A stretch of DNA of 64,000 nt from RGIG8244 sp045639325. Its GTDB lineage: Bacteria > Verrucomicrobiota > Lentisphaeria > Victivallales > UBA1829. The stretch covers positions 62,001 to 126,000 of the forward strand of contig JAZUCU010000043.1 of assembly GCA_045639325.1 (NCBI GenBank). The letters run 5' to 3'. The notes beneath the pieces were generated by a model. It was not told the origin of the DNA, ran no database searches, and was given only the letters and a program-made list of their open reading frames with translations. This document shows, piece by piece, positions 1 through 8,364 of the stretch. A program made the position numbers and the translations under genes. Positions within the stretch are counted from its first letter, which is position 1, and each line of letters opens with the position of its first letter.

Positions 1-220
1 GACTTTTGACAAAACCTTTCTGTCCCAGTTTTGTATACAGATTTCTGGCCGTGGAAAAGGTGACATCGTACTCTCTGGCGAGAGCACGGGGGCTGGGCAG
101 AATCTGCCCGACCTGATAAATGCCGTTGGAATAATCCTGCAGGAACCGTTTCAGAAGTTCCTGCAAGGCAATATCCATATCTCTCTGGGGGAGACGCTGA
201 TATGTTTTCCGCTTTTCCAT
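1..220 (-). CDS. GntR-family transcriptional regulator, N-terminal part (cut by window edge)
   Basis: Reading the minus strand from the ATG at 218-220 gives an open frame of 73 residues to the window edge. It contains a winged helix-turn-helix typical of GntR regulators: a helix followed by an ILPSPRALAREYDV recognition segment and a TFSTARNLYTKLGQKGF helix. The effector domain lies outside the window, so the subfamily (YtrA-like or LacI-hybrid) cannot be told. It lies 15 bp after the stop of the Gfo/Idh gene and is probably transcribed with it. No strong Shine-Dalgarno sequence is visible before the ATG, which suggests translational coupling or a slightly different start. Confidence 0.8.
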   Translation of the reverse strand, partial: MEKRKTYQRLPQRDMDIALQELLKRFLQDYSNGIYQVGQILPSPRALAREYDVTFSTARNLYTKLGQKGFVKS

Positions 221-235
221 AATGTCCAGAGTATC

Positions 236-1453
236 TTACAATTCGACTTTGATAAATCTTCCGGTATCGGCAGATTCTTTTGCACAGAGACAGGTCAATG
301 TGCTCAAAATACCTTCACCTGTAATCAGGTCGGTACAGCTGCGTTCGCCGGTTTTCATGGTGTGGATGAAATTTTTGATCAATTCGCGGTCGCCGCCGTA
401 ATGACTGAGCTGTCCCTGTTTGACCGTGTAATGTTCCACACTGTAGTCGACAGAAGAATAGAAATGCAATTCCTGATTATTGAAGTCGATTTCCAGGGAG
501 CCGAGATTGCCGACAAAACGGGCGCCGCGTCTGGTTGCCGCGCCGCTTGCGATGAAGTTCTGCGTGTGAACCATCTGCGTACCGTCTTTCCCGCGGATGA
601 TACATTCGCCGATATCTTCAATGGCAATATCTTTGGAAATAGCGCAATAGGCTTTCCGGAGGAATTGACCATCGGGCGTAAAAGTTCCGCTCATCTTCTT
701 TTGGGCTTCCTCAAATGAGGAATAAATGCCGCGCTTATCGAAATAATATTCGGGTCCGAATTCACAGGTGTGTGCATCCGGGCATTGATCGCAGGATAAT
801 TCGTAGTCTTTGTCGCCCACGTGGTAGACTTTGGAACGCATGGCGCAAACGGTTTCCGGTTCGATACCGCTCAAATAAATCTGATAGTCGATATCATGTA
901 CTGCCTTCTGCATGAACATGCCGCCGGTCTTATCATTATCGCGGAACCAGGTGGTGAAATAAATGCGTCCGTCGGTATCTTCGAATCCGACTGTCTGATA
1001 GATCTTGCCCAGTTTTCCGGAATCAATGAGTTGTTTCGCCCGTTGTGTCAGGGGACACAAGCGCATGGGGAGAGAGACCTGTGCGGGTGTGGGAGAATTG
1101 CGGAATGTCTGTTCCAGCTGCCGGATTTGTTCCAGAGAAATGGAAACGGGTTTTTCGATATAGAGGGGGATATGCAGCGGTTCCAGTTTGCAAGCCATGT
1201 CCGTATGGAATGTGCAATAGGTTCCGATGATGATGCCGTCGAGTTCCGGTTTGGATGCAATGAAGGAGTCGATATCGGTAAAGAATTTGCAATCTGTGCT
1301 GATATTGACTTTCTTCTCATCCATTCTTCTTTTTGCTGCATCTTCATTGAGATCCATAACGGCTTTGACTTCGTATTCATCTCCGAAGACACTCAAATAA
1401 CTTGCGATGGTGGCAGCCTGCAATCCGCATCCGACGATACCGATTTTAAACAT
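236..1453 (-). CDS. Gfo/Idh/MocA-family oxidoreductase with a cysteine-rich insert
   Basis: A 405-residue NAD(P)-dependent sugar or polyol dehydrogenase-like protein. The N-terminus IGIVGCGLQA is the Rossmann dinucleotide motif, IEKPVS is the conserved EKP motif with the catalytic-site lysine, and KAVHDIDYQIYL fits the C-terminal substrate-binding half (the H-D region). Unusually, the middle holds SCDQCPDAHTC and further cysteines (AYC, GEC), which could bind a metal. The substrate cannot be predicted. A promoter-like pair (TTGATT, 17 bp, TATATT) lies upstream at 1490-1518. A terminator at 1577-1609 separates it from the ceramidase-like gene, so it forms its own unit with the partial GntR gene. 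Confidence 0.88.
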   Translation of the reverse strand: MFKIGIVGCGLQAATIASYLSVFGDEYEVKAVMDLNEDAAKRRMDEKKVNISTDCKFFTDIDSFIASKPELDGIIIGTYCTFHTDMACKLEPLHIPLYIEKPVSISLEQIRQLEQTFRNSPTPAQVSLPMRLCPLTQRAKQLIDSGKLGKIYQTVGFEDTDGRIYFTTWFRDNDKTGGMFMQKAVHDIDYQIYLSGIEPETVCAMRSKVYHVGDKDYELSCDQCPDAHTCEFGPEYYFDKRGIYSSFEEAQKKMSGTFTPDGQFLRKAYCAISKDIAIEDIGECIIRGKDGTQMVHTQNFIASGAATRRGARFVGNLGSLEIDFNNQELHFYSSVDYSVEHYTVKQGQLSHYGGDRELIKNFIHTMKTGERSCTDLITGEGILSTLTCLCAKESADTGRFIKVEL

Positions 1454-1489
1454 AAAACTCTCCTGATTGATAATTTCTGTAATATCTTC

Positions 1490-1518
1490 AATATATCACC
1501 AGTCCATGCAAAAATCAA
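1490..1518 (-). promoter_or_regulatory. Sigma-70-like promoter for the Gfo/Idh-GntR unit
   Basis: On the minus strand, TTGATT (1513-1518) and TATATT (1490-1495) are separated by exactly 17 bp, with the Gfo/Idh start codon about 40 bp downstream and a Shine-Dalgarno-like AGGAGAG just before it. The same hexamer pair recurs at several other genes in this window. Prediction from sequence only. Confidence 0.6.
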
Positions 1519-1576
1519 GACCGAGTTAAGGTAATTTCAAAAGTTCTCAAAAAAACTTGAAATTTGTGAATAAAAA

Positions 1577-1609
1577 ATGCCATCCGTGACGGGAAATCAC
1601 GGATGGCAT
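1577..1609 (-). terminator. Rho-independent terminator after the ceramidase-like gene
   Basis: Perfect 13-bp inverted repeat (ATGCCATCCGTGA at 1577-1589 with its complement at 1597-1609) around a 7-nt loop. On the minus strand it is followed by a run of T (plus-strand AAAAAA at 1572-1577). It lies about 30 bp past the stop of the 1637-2968 gene and closes the GntR-aminotransferase-Gfo/Idh-ceramidase unit. Confidence 0.9.
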
Positions 1610-1636
1610 TCTGTTTTTCTATATCAGCGATACAGA

Positions 1637-2968
1637 TTATTTGCTCAAATTCTTGAGCGCAGCTTCGATCAGCATGGGAGCGGTGTTGACGTCAGCAGAA
1701 CCACCATTGGGTTCTGTTTCGTAACCGCCGCGTTCAAAGCTTTCCGGCATGGGAATGTATCCGGAAATACCCTGAGCGAGTTCTGCAATGATCGTATGTT
1801 TGTACGGAGATTCCGCACGGATGCCTCTGGCAATCCCGTTGAAAGGTTCGCCGGGGAGGGAGATGAATGCAAGATCATCGCCGACGCAGATTGCGGTCAA
1901 TTCGGTCGGTTTGAATTTGCCTTCATTGCCTTCGCATGTGAGGACGCGTTCCGCAAACATTCTCAGGACGAGTGCATCGCCTTTTGCCAAATCTTCACTG
2001 GTCATATCACCGCGTGCGTTCATATCGGCAGCGGGGATGGATTCGATGACTTTTTTGGCATTTTCGAGCTGTTCTGCTGTGACGGTGCGCAGCGGAATGT
2101 TGAACGGAGTCTTTTTGACAACTACTTTATCGCCGTTGACGGGCTGGAGTTTCTTCAGCAGGTCTGTGACGATCTTGCCGTAACCTCTGCCGATACGGAG
2201 AGCTTCGTTGTAGCTGGTCTGATCGCGCATGGTGGTGACGTCAAAGTGATTGATGTCGCCGGAAGCATCGGTGAGTGTGAGAACGGGGACATCATCGCCG
2301 AGCTGGTACTGGATTTCCCGTTCCATTCTGCCGAACCAGTCAGCGGAAACGAGATCGCCGCCGATGGTATCGCCATGGTTTGCAAGGTTGACGAGGATGG
2401 CATAGATTCTGCCTTCCTGTTTGACTGCAATGGCGGAGATGGTGCGGTCGAAATCGCCGTCGGGCTTGACGATATCGGGATTGAGTTTGCCGGGGTTGGT
2501 AACCACTTTACCGCTCTTCATCCAGAAACGACGGACGTAAGCGTAGGGATTGTAGGCTTCTGCTGCGATCTCGAATGTACTTTCTTTGAGATTGGCTTCT
2601 GCAGATTTTACCGCAGCGACAGTTCTCTGAATCATGGAATCGATATAAGCCGCAGTTCCTGCTGTGCCCAGGTTTGTGCCGCGAACTTCGGGACCGGTAT
2701 GCGTGTGAGTACAGCTGACAATCAGGTTGTCGGCATAATTCATACCAGCCTGTTTGAGTTCGTCTTTCAAACGCTGGAAGAGCTCGGGATTGTAACCGCA
2801 GAGGTCATAGACGACAAAGCCGGTGGTCAGGTCATCCTGCTGAACGAGGAGGACTTTGACACAGACGTCATCGTAAGCACCTCTATTGGGGCGCTTGTTG
2901 AAATAACCAGCCAGACCAATGCCGCGTTCAGGGGTGATGATCTGAGAAGCAAAACCAGTTTTGATCAT
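1637..2968 (-). CDS. Neutral/alkaline ceramidase-like hydrolase (N-terminal ceramidase domain)
   Basis: A 443-residue protein resembling the N-terminal catalytic domain of neutral (non-lysosomal) ceramidases. It has an early ITPERGIGLAGY segment, the zinc-ligand motif SCTHTHTGP (residues 85-93, His88 and His90), a second zinc-histidine region NLANHGDTIGG (His198), and SGDINH near 236-241. It lacks the C-terminal Ig-like domain of full ceramidases (which total 650 residues or more) and has no signal peptide, so a cytoplasmic hydrolase is likely and the amide or ester substrate is open. Stand-alone members of this family often sit beside Gfo/Idh genes in carbohydrate loci, as here. It lies 14 bp after the 2983-4050 gene in the same operon. 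Confidence 0.8.
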   Translation of the reverse strand: MIKTGFASQIITPERGIGLAGYFNKRPNRGAYDDVCVKVLLVQQDDLTTGFVVYDLCGYNPELFQRLKDELKQAGMNYADNLIVSCTHTHTGPEVRGTNLGTAGTAAYIDSMIQRTVAAVKSAEANLKESTFEIAAEAYNPYAYVRRFWMKSGKVVTNPGKLNPDIVKPDGDFDRTISAIAVKQEGRIYAILVNLANHGDTIGGDLVSADWFGRMEREIQYQLGDDVPVLTLTDASGDINHFDVTTMRDQTSYNEALRIGRGYGKIVTDLLKKLQPVNGDKVVVKKTPFNIPLRTVTAEQLENAKKVIESIPAADMNARGDMTSEDLAKGDALVLRMFAERVLTCEGNEGKFKPTELTAICVGDDLAFISLPGEPFNGIARGIRAESPYKHTIIAELAQGISGYIPMPESFERGGYETEPNGGSADVNTAPMLIEAALKNLSK

Positions 2969-2982
2969 AGTATTTCGATCCT

Positions 2983-4050
2983 TTATTTTATTACAATGGT
3001 TTCACCGCCGAGCTGAGCGGATTTGTGAGCTGCATCGCACAACTGGAGGTTGCGCAGACCGTTGCGGGCATTGATTGCTTTGCCGGAGAGGACGGAAGCT
3101 GCATGTTCTTCGATCAACACCTGATAGATGTTGGGGAAGGAACGGGGGTGGAGTTTCCGTACGCCGGAAGCAGTTTCCATTTCCAGACGGATTTTGTAGG
3201 GTTCATCATTGGTTCCGGAGAGCTGGAACATGCTGCCGTAGGAACGGAGCACAGCGTCAGAACCGTAGATTTCGAATCCGAGGTTGGAAAGGGTACCGAC
3301 AAGACCGCCGCGGGGTTCGCTGAATGCGACTTTGACAGAACCTTTCATGCCGTTTGCCATTGTGAATTTGATGTAAGCACCATCTTCTGCAACGATTGAC
3401 ATGGTTTTGGGCAGATAGCAGCATGCAACTTCTGTGATCTTGGAACCGAAAATGAATTCCGCGACATAGAAGCAGTGAGATGCAACGTCACCGATGGGAC
3501 CGCCCATTTCTTCGATTTTGGAGCAGCGCCATGTGGCAGCTTCGGCGGGATCGTAACCGTAAGCGAATTCCATGTGGAAACAGGAATCGTTGACGTTACC
3601 GAGTTTGCCGGAGCGGACGTATTTCTTTGCCATAACGTTGTATGCATTGTTGACCATCATGTGGTCGACAGAGAGGGACAACTTTTTCGCGGCAGCAGTT
3701 TCGACCATTTTCTTTGCATCGGCGATGGAAGTGGCGATGGGTTTTTCCACGATGACGTGTTTGCCGGCTTCCAGAGCTTTGATGGAGATTTCAGCATGTG
3801 TTGCATTGTTTGTTGCAACATAAACTGCATCGATGGCAGGATCGGCGAGGATGGCATCGATGGAATCGTACCATTTGAGGCCGAGAGCTTCTGCGGCATC
3901 TTTTCTGCCTGCAAAGAGGTCGTATGCGCCGACCAGTTCCGCATTTTCGAGAGCAGCGAAACGGGCTTTATCGCAAGCGAAACCTTCTTTAGCAATACGG
4001 TTTTCAGCGATACCGCCGAAACCGATGATAGCATATTTGACTTTAGCCAT
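2983..4050 (-). CDS. Gfo/Idh/MocA-family oxidoreductase
   Basis: A 355-residue protein with the N-terminal Rossmann motif IIGFGGIAENR, the DAVYVATNNATHAE nucleotide-binding segment and VEKPIATS (EKP motif). The C-terminal alpha/beta domain carries GGPIGDVASHC, where the conserved acidic and histidine pair sits. These enzymes oxidise or reduce sugars, cyclitols or their derivatives with NAD(P). The gene lies between an aminotransferase and a ceramidase-like hydrolase with 14 bp on each side, and the first gene of the unit is a sugar-type regulator. A joint pathway on an amino sugar or aminocyclitol is a reasonable inference but the substrate is unknown. Confidence 0.9.
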   Translation of the reverse strand: MAKVKYAIIGFGGIAENRIAKEGFACDKARFAALENAELVGAYDLFAGRKDAAEALGLKWYDSIDAILADPAIDAVYVATNNATHAEISIKALEAGKHVIVEKPIATSIADAKKMVETAAAKKLSLSVDHMMVNNAYNVMAKKYVRSGKLGNVNDSCFHMEFAYGYDPAEAATWRCSKIEEMGGPIGDVASHCFYVAEFIFGSKITEVACCYLPKTMSIVAEDGAYIKFTMANGMKGSVKVAFSEPRGGLVGTLSNLGFEIYGSDAVLRSYGSMFQLSGTNDEPYKIRLEMETASGVRKLHPRSFPNIYQVLIEEHAASVLSGKAINARNGLRNLQLCDAAHKSAQLGGETIVIK

Positions 4051-4064
4051 TGAAATGACTCCTC

Positions 4065-5342
4065 TTATTTCATGTAAGCGTCAGCCACTTTCTTGAATGC
4101 ATCGATGTACGCCTGGATGTGTTCCACTTCGTATGTCGGATGTGTGAAGAAGCTGATGGTACGGTCTGTGAGCCAGTTTGCCATTTTGCAGTTGAATTTG
4201 GAGTAGTCGATGTTGCGGGAGCGCGGATCGTTGAAGGGATAACCGGCGATACCGAAACCTTTACGGTCGGTGTAAGCCTGTTCTTTGTACATTTCCGGCC
4301 AGAGAACGCTGTAAACAACAACGCCTTCTGCTGCCATTGCGGCGAGGAACTGTTTTGTATCGATACCGTCTTTGAGTTTGTCTGTATCGAGAACGAAGGG
4401 AGCCCACCAGTAGGAGTTCTGACGTTCTTCTGTGTCAACCGGAGCGTATTTGATCAGCGGGTGATCTTTGAGAGCTTCGACGAGCATCTTACCGTTGCGG
4501 ATACGGTTTTTCAGGTTCCAGTTGTCGAAACGTTCCAGTTCGCAGAGACCGATCTGGCTCTGGATTTCTGTCATACGGAAGTTGAAGCCCACGCGGCGGT
4601 GAATGTAAAGCTGTTTGCCTTCCATTTCCAGAAGGTTCAATTTCGCTTTGACGTCATAACCGTGGTCGCGGAAAGAACGGCATTCCCATGCGAGATCGTC
4701 GTCGTTTGTGACAACCATACCGCCTTCACCACCGGTTGTGAAGTGTTTGCTCTGGCAGAAGCTGAAGCAGCCGACGTGACCGATTGTACCGGCTTTTTTG
4801 CCCTTGTAGATACCACCGAAGCACTGTGCGCAGTCTTCCACAACGTAGAGGTTGTGTTTCTTTGCGATTTCCATGATGGGATCCATATCAGCAACCATAC
4901 CGTAGAGGTGAACAACAACGATTGCTTTTGTGCGTTCTGTGATTGCAGCTTCGATCTGGTTGGGATCGAGGAGGTGGTCAGTTCCCACGTCGACGAAGAC
5001 AGGGAGTGCACCAGCCTGCAGTGCGCAGAAGCTGGATGCGATAAAGCTGTAAGATGTGCAGATCACTTCATCGCCGGGGCCGATACCGAGACTGGCGAGT
5101 GCAGTGTGGAGGGCGCAAGTACCGTTGGCAACGCTGATAGCATTGTTGACGCCGAGCCATTTTGCCCATTCTTTTTCAAACTGCATACCGATTTTGCCGG
5201 TCCAGTAGTTGACTTTGCCGGTTTTCAGAATGTCGGTGACTTTGTCATAGACGTTGTCGTTGAATGTGGGCCATGCGGGCCATGCGCCATTGTAGACTTT
5301 GGAACCGCCGTTGATTGCGAGTGCGTTGAGTTTGTCAGACAT
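4065..5342 (-). CDS. DegT/DnrJ/EryC1/StrS-family PLP-dependent aminotransferase
   Basis: A 425-residue fold-type I aminotransferase acting on keto-sugars or cyclitols. ANGTCALHTAL is the phosphate-binding region, VVEDCAQ supplies the aspartate (D170) that contacts the pyridine nitrogen, and SKHFTTGGEGG carries the Schiff-base lysine (K199). The N-terminal INGGSK and length match the AHBA-synthase or scyllo-inosose aminotransferase-like branch more than capsule-sugar transaminases, although I cannot prove this without alignment. Its start overlaps the end of the upstream regulator gene by 8 bp and has a strong AAGGAGA ribosome-binding site, so the two are translationally linked. Confidence 0.9.
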   Translation of the reverse strand: MSDKLNALAINGGSKVYNGAWPAWPTFNDNVYDKVTDILKTGKVNYWTGKIGMQFEKEWAKWLGVNNAISVANGTCALHTALASLGIGPGDEVICTSYSFIASSFCALQAGALPVFVDVGTDHLLDPNQIEAAITERTKAIVVVHLYGMVADMDPIMEIAKKHNLYVVEDCAQCFGGIYKGKKAGTIGHVGCFSFCQSKHFTTGGEGGMVVTNDDDLAWECRSFRDHGYDVKAKLNLLEMEGKQLYIHRRVGFNFRMTEIQSQIGLCELERFDNWNLKNRIRNGKMLVEALKDHPLIKYAPVDTEERQNSYWWAPFVLDTDKLKDGIDTKQFLAAMAAEGVVVYSVLWPEMYKEQAYTDRKGFGIAGYPFNDPRSRNIDYSKFNCKMANWLTDRTISFFTHPTYEVEHIQAYIDAFKKVADAYMK

Positions 5343-6417
5343 GACTTTCTCTCCTTGAGTTGTTAATTGTTGTTTGTTGATTATTTAAGGGTTTGAAACC
5401 ATACATGATTCGTTCTTTTTTACTTTTGCCGTTACGCAACTGATTCATCAGCAGATCCACCGCCAGCTGCGCGTATTCGCCAATCGATTGCTCAAACAGA
5501 AGTACGCGATCCGTCGGATAACGTTCTCCCAGTTCACGATGGACAATTGTCGCTATCCATGGCATATAATTGATCGCCGGATATTGACTCTGCAGCAATT
5601 CCGCAAGAAGTCCGCTGACCACCGTGTCGTCGTCACTGACCAATCCGTCCGGACGTTCCTGTTGAGGCATCGCCAATAATTTCTTTGCGATTTGTGCCCC
5701 GCCTCCATAAGACATGCCGATCAAACCGGGCAGACCACTGCTGCGGCGGACGTTCAACTGTTGTCCCGTAACGGCGATCTGCATGATGTTCTGACATCCT
5801 TTTTCCTTTAGACTGACTTGTGCTTCTTTCAGGAATTTTTTTACTTCCAGCACAACACCGCTGTGAGAAAAATTCTGGTCATCGTCCCCGATAAAGCAGC
5901 AGGGGATGCCCAGCGATGAAATATATTCCAGCGAGGATTCAGCGAAAGGACAGAGTGTCAGCACGCCGTCACATCGGTGTTCCGTCAAACTCTGTGCAAG
6001 CCCGGGGAATTCTTCAATCAGCGGATGATCCCCGGTTGCATTGGCGCGACGGAAAAAGGTAAGACATTGGCAGTTATGTTCATTGAGATACCGCTGAATG
6101 AATCCGGCGAGGGTGGCGGCATAAGCACTGCCTTCCAGCTGCCTGACGACGACTGCAATGGTGCGTCCGGCGAGGAGACTGCCGTTGGGATTCTGAACAA
6201 AGATGCCGATTTTGTCGCGAACTTCCAGGATACCTGCCTGACATAACAAATCGACGGCATCGGCAATGGTCTGACTGCCGATACCCAGCGTATCACGCAG
6301 AACGGCATAAGAAGGCAGCCGGTCCCCCGCCTGTAAATTGCGGTCGTGAACCAGCGACACCAGTGCATTTCTGGCGTATTCGACTTTCCGTGGTATCGAT
6401 TGTTTATACTGAGCCAT
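5335..6417 (-). CDS. GntR/LacI-hybrid transcriptional regulator
   Basis: A 360-residue regulator with a GntR-type winged helix (about residues 8-75: LPSYAVLRDTLGIGSQTIADAVDLL) joined to a LacI/GalR-like periplasmic-binding-protein fold (from about 88). This is the architecture of AraR. In the effector domain, GVLTLCPFA, IPCCFIGDD, GLVSDDDTVVSGLL and IGEYAQLAVDLLMNQL match the usual ligand-binding and dimer elements. The C-terminus after residue 340 is N/Q-rich. It is the first gene of the operon it presumably controls. A perfect TTGACA-17-TACATT promoter lies upstream, with twin GTATAC palindromes just after the expected start site, so autorepression is likely. Confidence 0.88.
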   Translation of the reverse strand: MAQYKQSIPRKVEYARNALVSLVHDRNLQAGDRLPSYAVLRDTLGIGSQTIADAVDLLCQAGILEVRDKIGIFVQNPNGSLLAGRTIAVVVRQLEGSAYAATLAGFIQRYLNEHNCQCLTFFRRANATGDHPLIEEFPGLAQSLTEHRCDGVLTLCPFAESSLEYISSLGIPCCFIGDDDQNFSHSGVVLEVKKFLKEAQVSLKEKGCQNIMQIAVTGQQLNVRRSSGLPGLIGMSYGGGAQIAKKLLAMPQQERPDGLVSDDDTVVSGLLAELLQSQYPAINYMPWIATIVHRELGERYPTDRVLLFEQSIGEYAQLAVDLLMNQLRNGKSKKERIMYGFKPLNNQQTTINNSRRESHV

Positions 6418-6426
6418 GATATCCTC

Positions 6427-6447
6427 TGTATACTGTTTTTTGTATAC
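6427..6447 (-). promoter_or_regulatory. Candidate operator: paired TGTATAC sites
   Basis: Two copies of TGTATAC (6427-6433 and 6441-6447), each containing the self-palindromic GTATAC, lie 14 bp apart. They sit between the -10 element and the start codon of the GntR/LacI-hybrid gene, where a bound repressor would block transcription. Inferred autoregulatory operator. Confidence 0.5.
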
Positions 6448-6458
6448 CTTATATTCTT

Positions 6459-6487
6459 AATGTATCATGCTTTTTTTGAATTGTCAA
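6459..6487 (-). promoter_or_regulatory. Promoter of the GntR-aminotransferase operon
   Basis: On the minus strand TTGACA (6482-6487) is followed after exactly 17 bp by TACATT (6459-6464), a near-consensus sigma-70 promoter about 45 bp before the regulator start codon. Confidence 0.75.
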
Positions 6488-6533
6488 ATCAGATATTATT
6501 TTTTTTGAAAAAAATCTTTTGCCGGTGAGTGGA

Positions 6534-7247
6534 TTAAGCCGTCTGACTTGAGATCGATTCAAATGCCGCGCGCAATTGTGCCGTTGTGAATGGGGCACTG
6601 CGGAGTGATGGCAGAAATTCCACATAACTTGCGCCATCATAATATTCCGCACCGAAAAGTTCCGTGGTCGGAGTGACCATTTGCGTATCCAGAAGGATCA
6701 CACCCAATTGGCGGAGTGTCATGCCCAACATGGCAAGGGCAAATTTGGATGCACCGGATTCCCGGAAAAACATGGATTCCCCCGCGAAAACTTTGCCGAT
6801 GGAAATGCCGTAAAGTCCTCCGGCAAGCGTATTGGTTTCCCGGTTCCATGCTTCAAAGGAATGTGCCCAGCCTTCCCGATGAAATTCCGAATAAGCACGG
6901 ATGATTTCCGGCGTGATCCAGGTCCCCTCGTTTTCCCGTACTGAGCAGGCGCGGATGACATCATCAAATGCCGTATCGATCCGCAATTCGAAGGTGTTTT
7001 TCTTGATCAGACGTTTGACGGTGTGAGGTATATGGAACTCCTGCAGCGGAATGATGCCGCGTCCATTGGGTGACACCCACGGGATTTTTTCCGACGGGTC
7101 ATCGGATGGCCAGGGGAAGTATCCGTTCCAATATGCTTCTTTGAGCAAGTCGGTTGTGATGTGGTCCGTATACAGTCTTTTTCTGGAAACGTATCGTTTT
7201 TCCGCATCGGGGAAAAAGGATGATTTAATCTTGAGTGGGTTCGCCAT
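6534..7247 (-). CDS. aat: Leucyl/phenylalanyl-tRNA--protein transferase
   Basis: A 237-residue enzyme that adds Leu or Phe from aminoacyl-tRNA to N-terminal Arg/Lys of proteins, creating a ClpAP/ClpS N-degron. Recognisable family motifs are YWNGYFPWP near residue 40, PWVSPNGRGIIP, TWITPEIIRAYSEFHREGWAHSFEAW and GGLYGISIGKVFAGESMFF, followed by ASKFALAML. Length matches the family. It stands alone, preceded by a TTGATT-16-TATATT promoter, and ends 116 bp before the next minus-strand gene. Confidence 0.95.
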   Translation of the reverse strand: MANPLKIKSSFFPDAEKRYVSRKRLYTDHITTDLLKEAYWNGYFPWPSDDPSEKIPWVSPNGRGIIPLQEFHIPHTVKRLIKKNTFELRIDTAFDDVIRACSVRENEGTWITPEIIRAYSEFHREGWAHSFEAWNRETNTLAGGLYGISIGKVFAGESMFFRESGASKFALAMLGMTLRQLGVILLDTQMVTPTTELFGAEYYDGASYVEFLPSLRSAPFTTAQLRAAFESISSQTA

Positions 7248-7275
7248 AAAATATATTCTCTTATTCGTTCAGGAT

Positions 7276-7303
7276 AATATATCCGTGAAACCGGAAAAAT
7301 CAA
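7276..7303 (-). promoter_or_regulatory. Promoter of aat
   Basis: Minus-strand TTGATT (7298-7303) and TATATT (7276-7281) with a 16-bp spacer, about 30 bp before the aat start codon. It shares both hexamers with other promoters in the window. Confidence 0.55.
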
Positions 7304-7368
7304 TGGTGATGAGAGATATTTTTGAATGTTTGTATGATGTATTTGCATTTATCAGAAAACGTGCTATA

Positions 7369-7374
7369 TATAAT
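7369..7374 (+). promoter_or_regulatory. Consensus -10 element before the SDR gene
   Basis: TATAAT at 7369-7374, 26 bp before the start codon at 7401. The -35 region is poor (TTGCAT at 7343-7348, 20 bp away), so this is a weaker call. Confidence 0.4.
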
Positions 7375-7400
7375 CCTATACATATAAGGAGTATTACACT

Positions 7401-8339
7401 ATGGGAAGAAAAGTTCTTATTTTCGGTGCCACCGGTGAAATCGGCGGCAGAATTGCACAGCTGGCTGTTCAGGCGGGACATACCGTTTATGGCGCAGTAC
7501 GCGGCAAATATAAAAATGATCTGATCGATTTGACCGGCGTCACCATGCTTTCCGGCGATAAGCGTGACGAAACATTTCTGCATGATGTTTGTGCGCCGTT
7601 GAAGCCGGATGTGGTGATTGATACCGTTCCGGATAAGTTGGCGGTCGATTTGTATATGAAACATTTCCCAGGCGTATCCAATGTCTTTTTCTGCAGTTCA
7701 ACGGGGACTTTTGTTCCGCTCCGTTCCATGCCGGCGGATGAGCGTCACCCGTGGAGATTGCAGACGGAACGCAACTTTTTTTATCAGTGTGAACGGGATG
7801 ATTATGCATTCCGGATGTATCACGAAAAGAACTTCCCGATCACCATTTTCCGTCCGACGAATATTATCGGGGCAGGGCGTATTCCGCTGGAATTGTGGGG
7901 CGGACGCGATATTGATTTCTGGAAGAAATTGAAAGCCTCGGAACCGATCAAGATTCCGCAGTGTCTGGATATCCTTCTGCAGTCCGGATTCAATTGGGAC
8001 CTGGCATCCGCCTTTGCGTTGGCGATCGATAAACCGTCCGCCGTCCGCGGTGAACTGTTCATTATCTCCACGGATAAAGCGATCACCTTGCGTGAATATC
8101 TGCGTGCGGGTATGGAATATTTCAACAGCAAGTCCGAAATTACCGTTGTGAGTACGGAAGAATTGCAGCAGACTTATCCGGGCAAGATCCACATGACATT
8201 CGGTCTGGAATTTCTGCTGGAACACATGTGTTTTGATATTTCCAAAGTCAAAAACGTTTTGGGGTACAAAGTGAGCAAGACCGGTCAGGAAGGCTTGTAC
8301 GATGCACTGGAATGGTGCGAACGTACCGGTCAACTTTAA
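7401..8339 (+). CDS. NAD-dependent epimerase/dehydratase-like protein (atypical extended SDR)
   Basis: A 312-residue protein beginning with the GATGEIGG dinucleotide motif (residues 9-16, GxxGxxG) of extended or atypical short-chain dehydrogenases. FFCSSTGTFVP occupies the catalytic Ser/Thr strand and ITIFRPTNIIGAGR is the conserved segment after the active site. The canonical YxxxK is not obvious (YAFRMYHEK at that place), so catalysis may differ or the protein may only bind nucleotide. The start is supported by AAGGAG at 7387-7391. It stands alone and converges on the 8420-13137 operon, with a shared terminator. Confidence 0.8.
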   Translation: MGRKVLIFGATGEIGGRIAQLAVQAGHTVYGAVRGKYKNDLIDLTGVTMLSGDKRDETFLHDVCAPLKPDVVIDTVPDKLAVDLYMKHFPGVSNVFFCSSTGTFVPLRSMPADERHPWRLQTERNFFYQCERDDYAFRMYHEKNFPITIFRPTNIIGAGRIPLELWGGRDIDFWKKLKASEPIKIPQCLDILLQSGFNWDLASAFALAIDKPSAVRGELFIISTDKAITLREYLRAGMEYFNSKSEITVVSTEELQQTYPGKIHMTFGLEFLLEHMCFDISKVKNVLGYKVSKTGQEGLYDALEWCERTGQL

Positions 8340-8364
8340 TCAATATCATAAAATAAGTACATAA

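Noticed and set aside
1577..3016. 479-codon plus-strand frame opposite the ceramidase-like gene
   Set aside because: Antisense shadow; it begins inside the terminator hairpin and has no known domain.
4119..5366. 415-codon plus-strand frame opposite the aminotransferase gene
   Set aside because: Cys/Val/Asp-rich shadow frame with no motif; the minus strand has a clear enzyme with a good ribosome-binding site.
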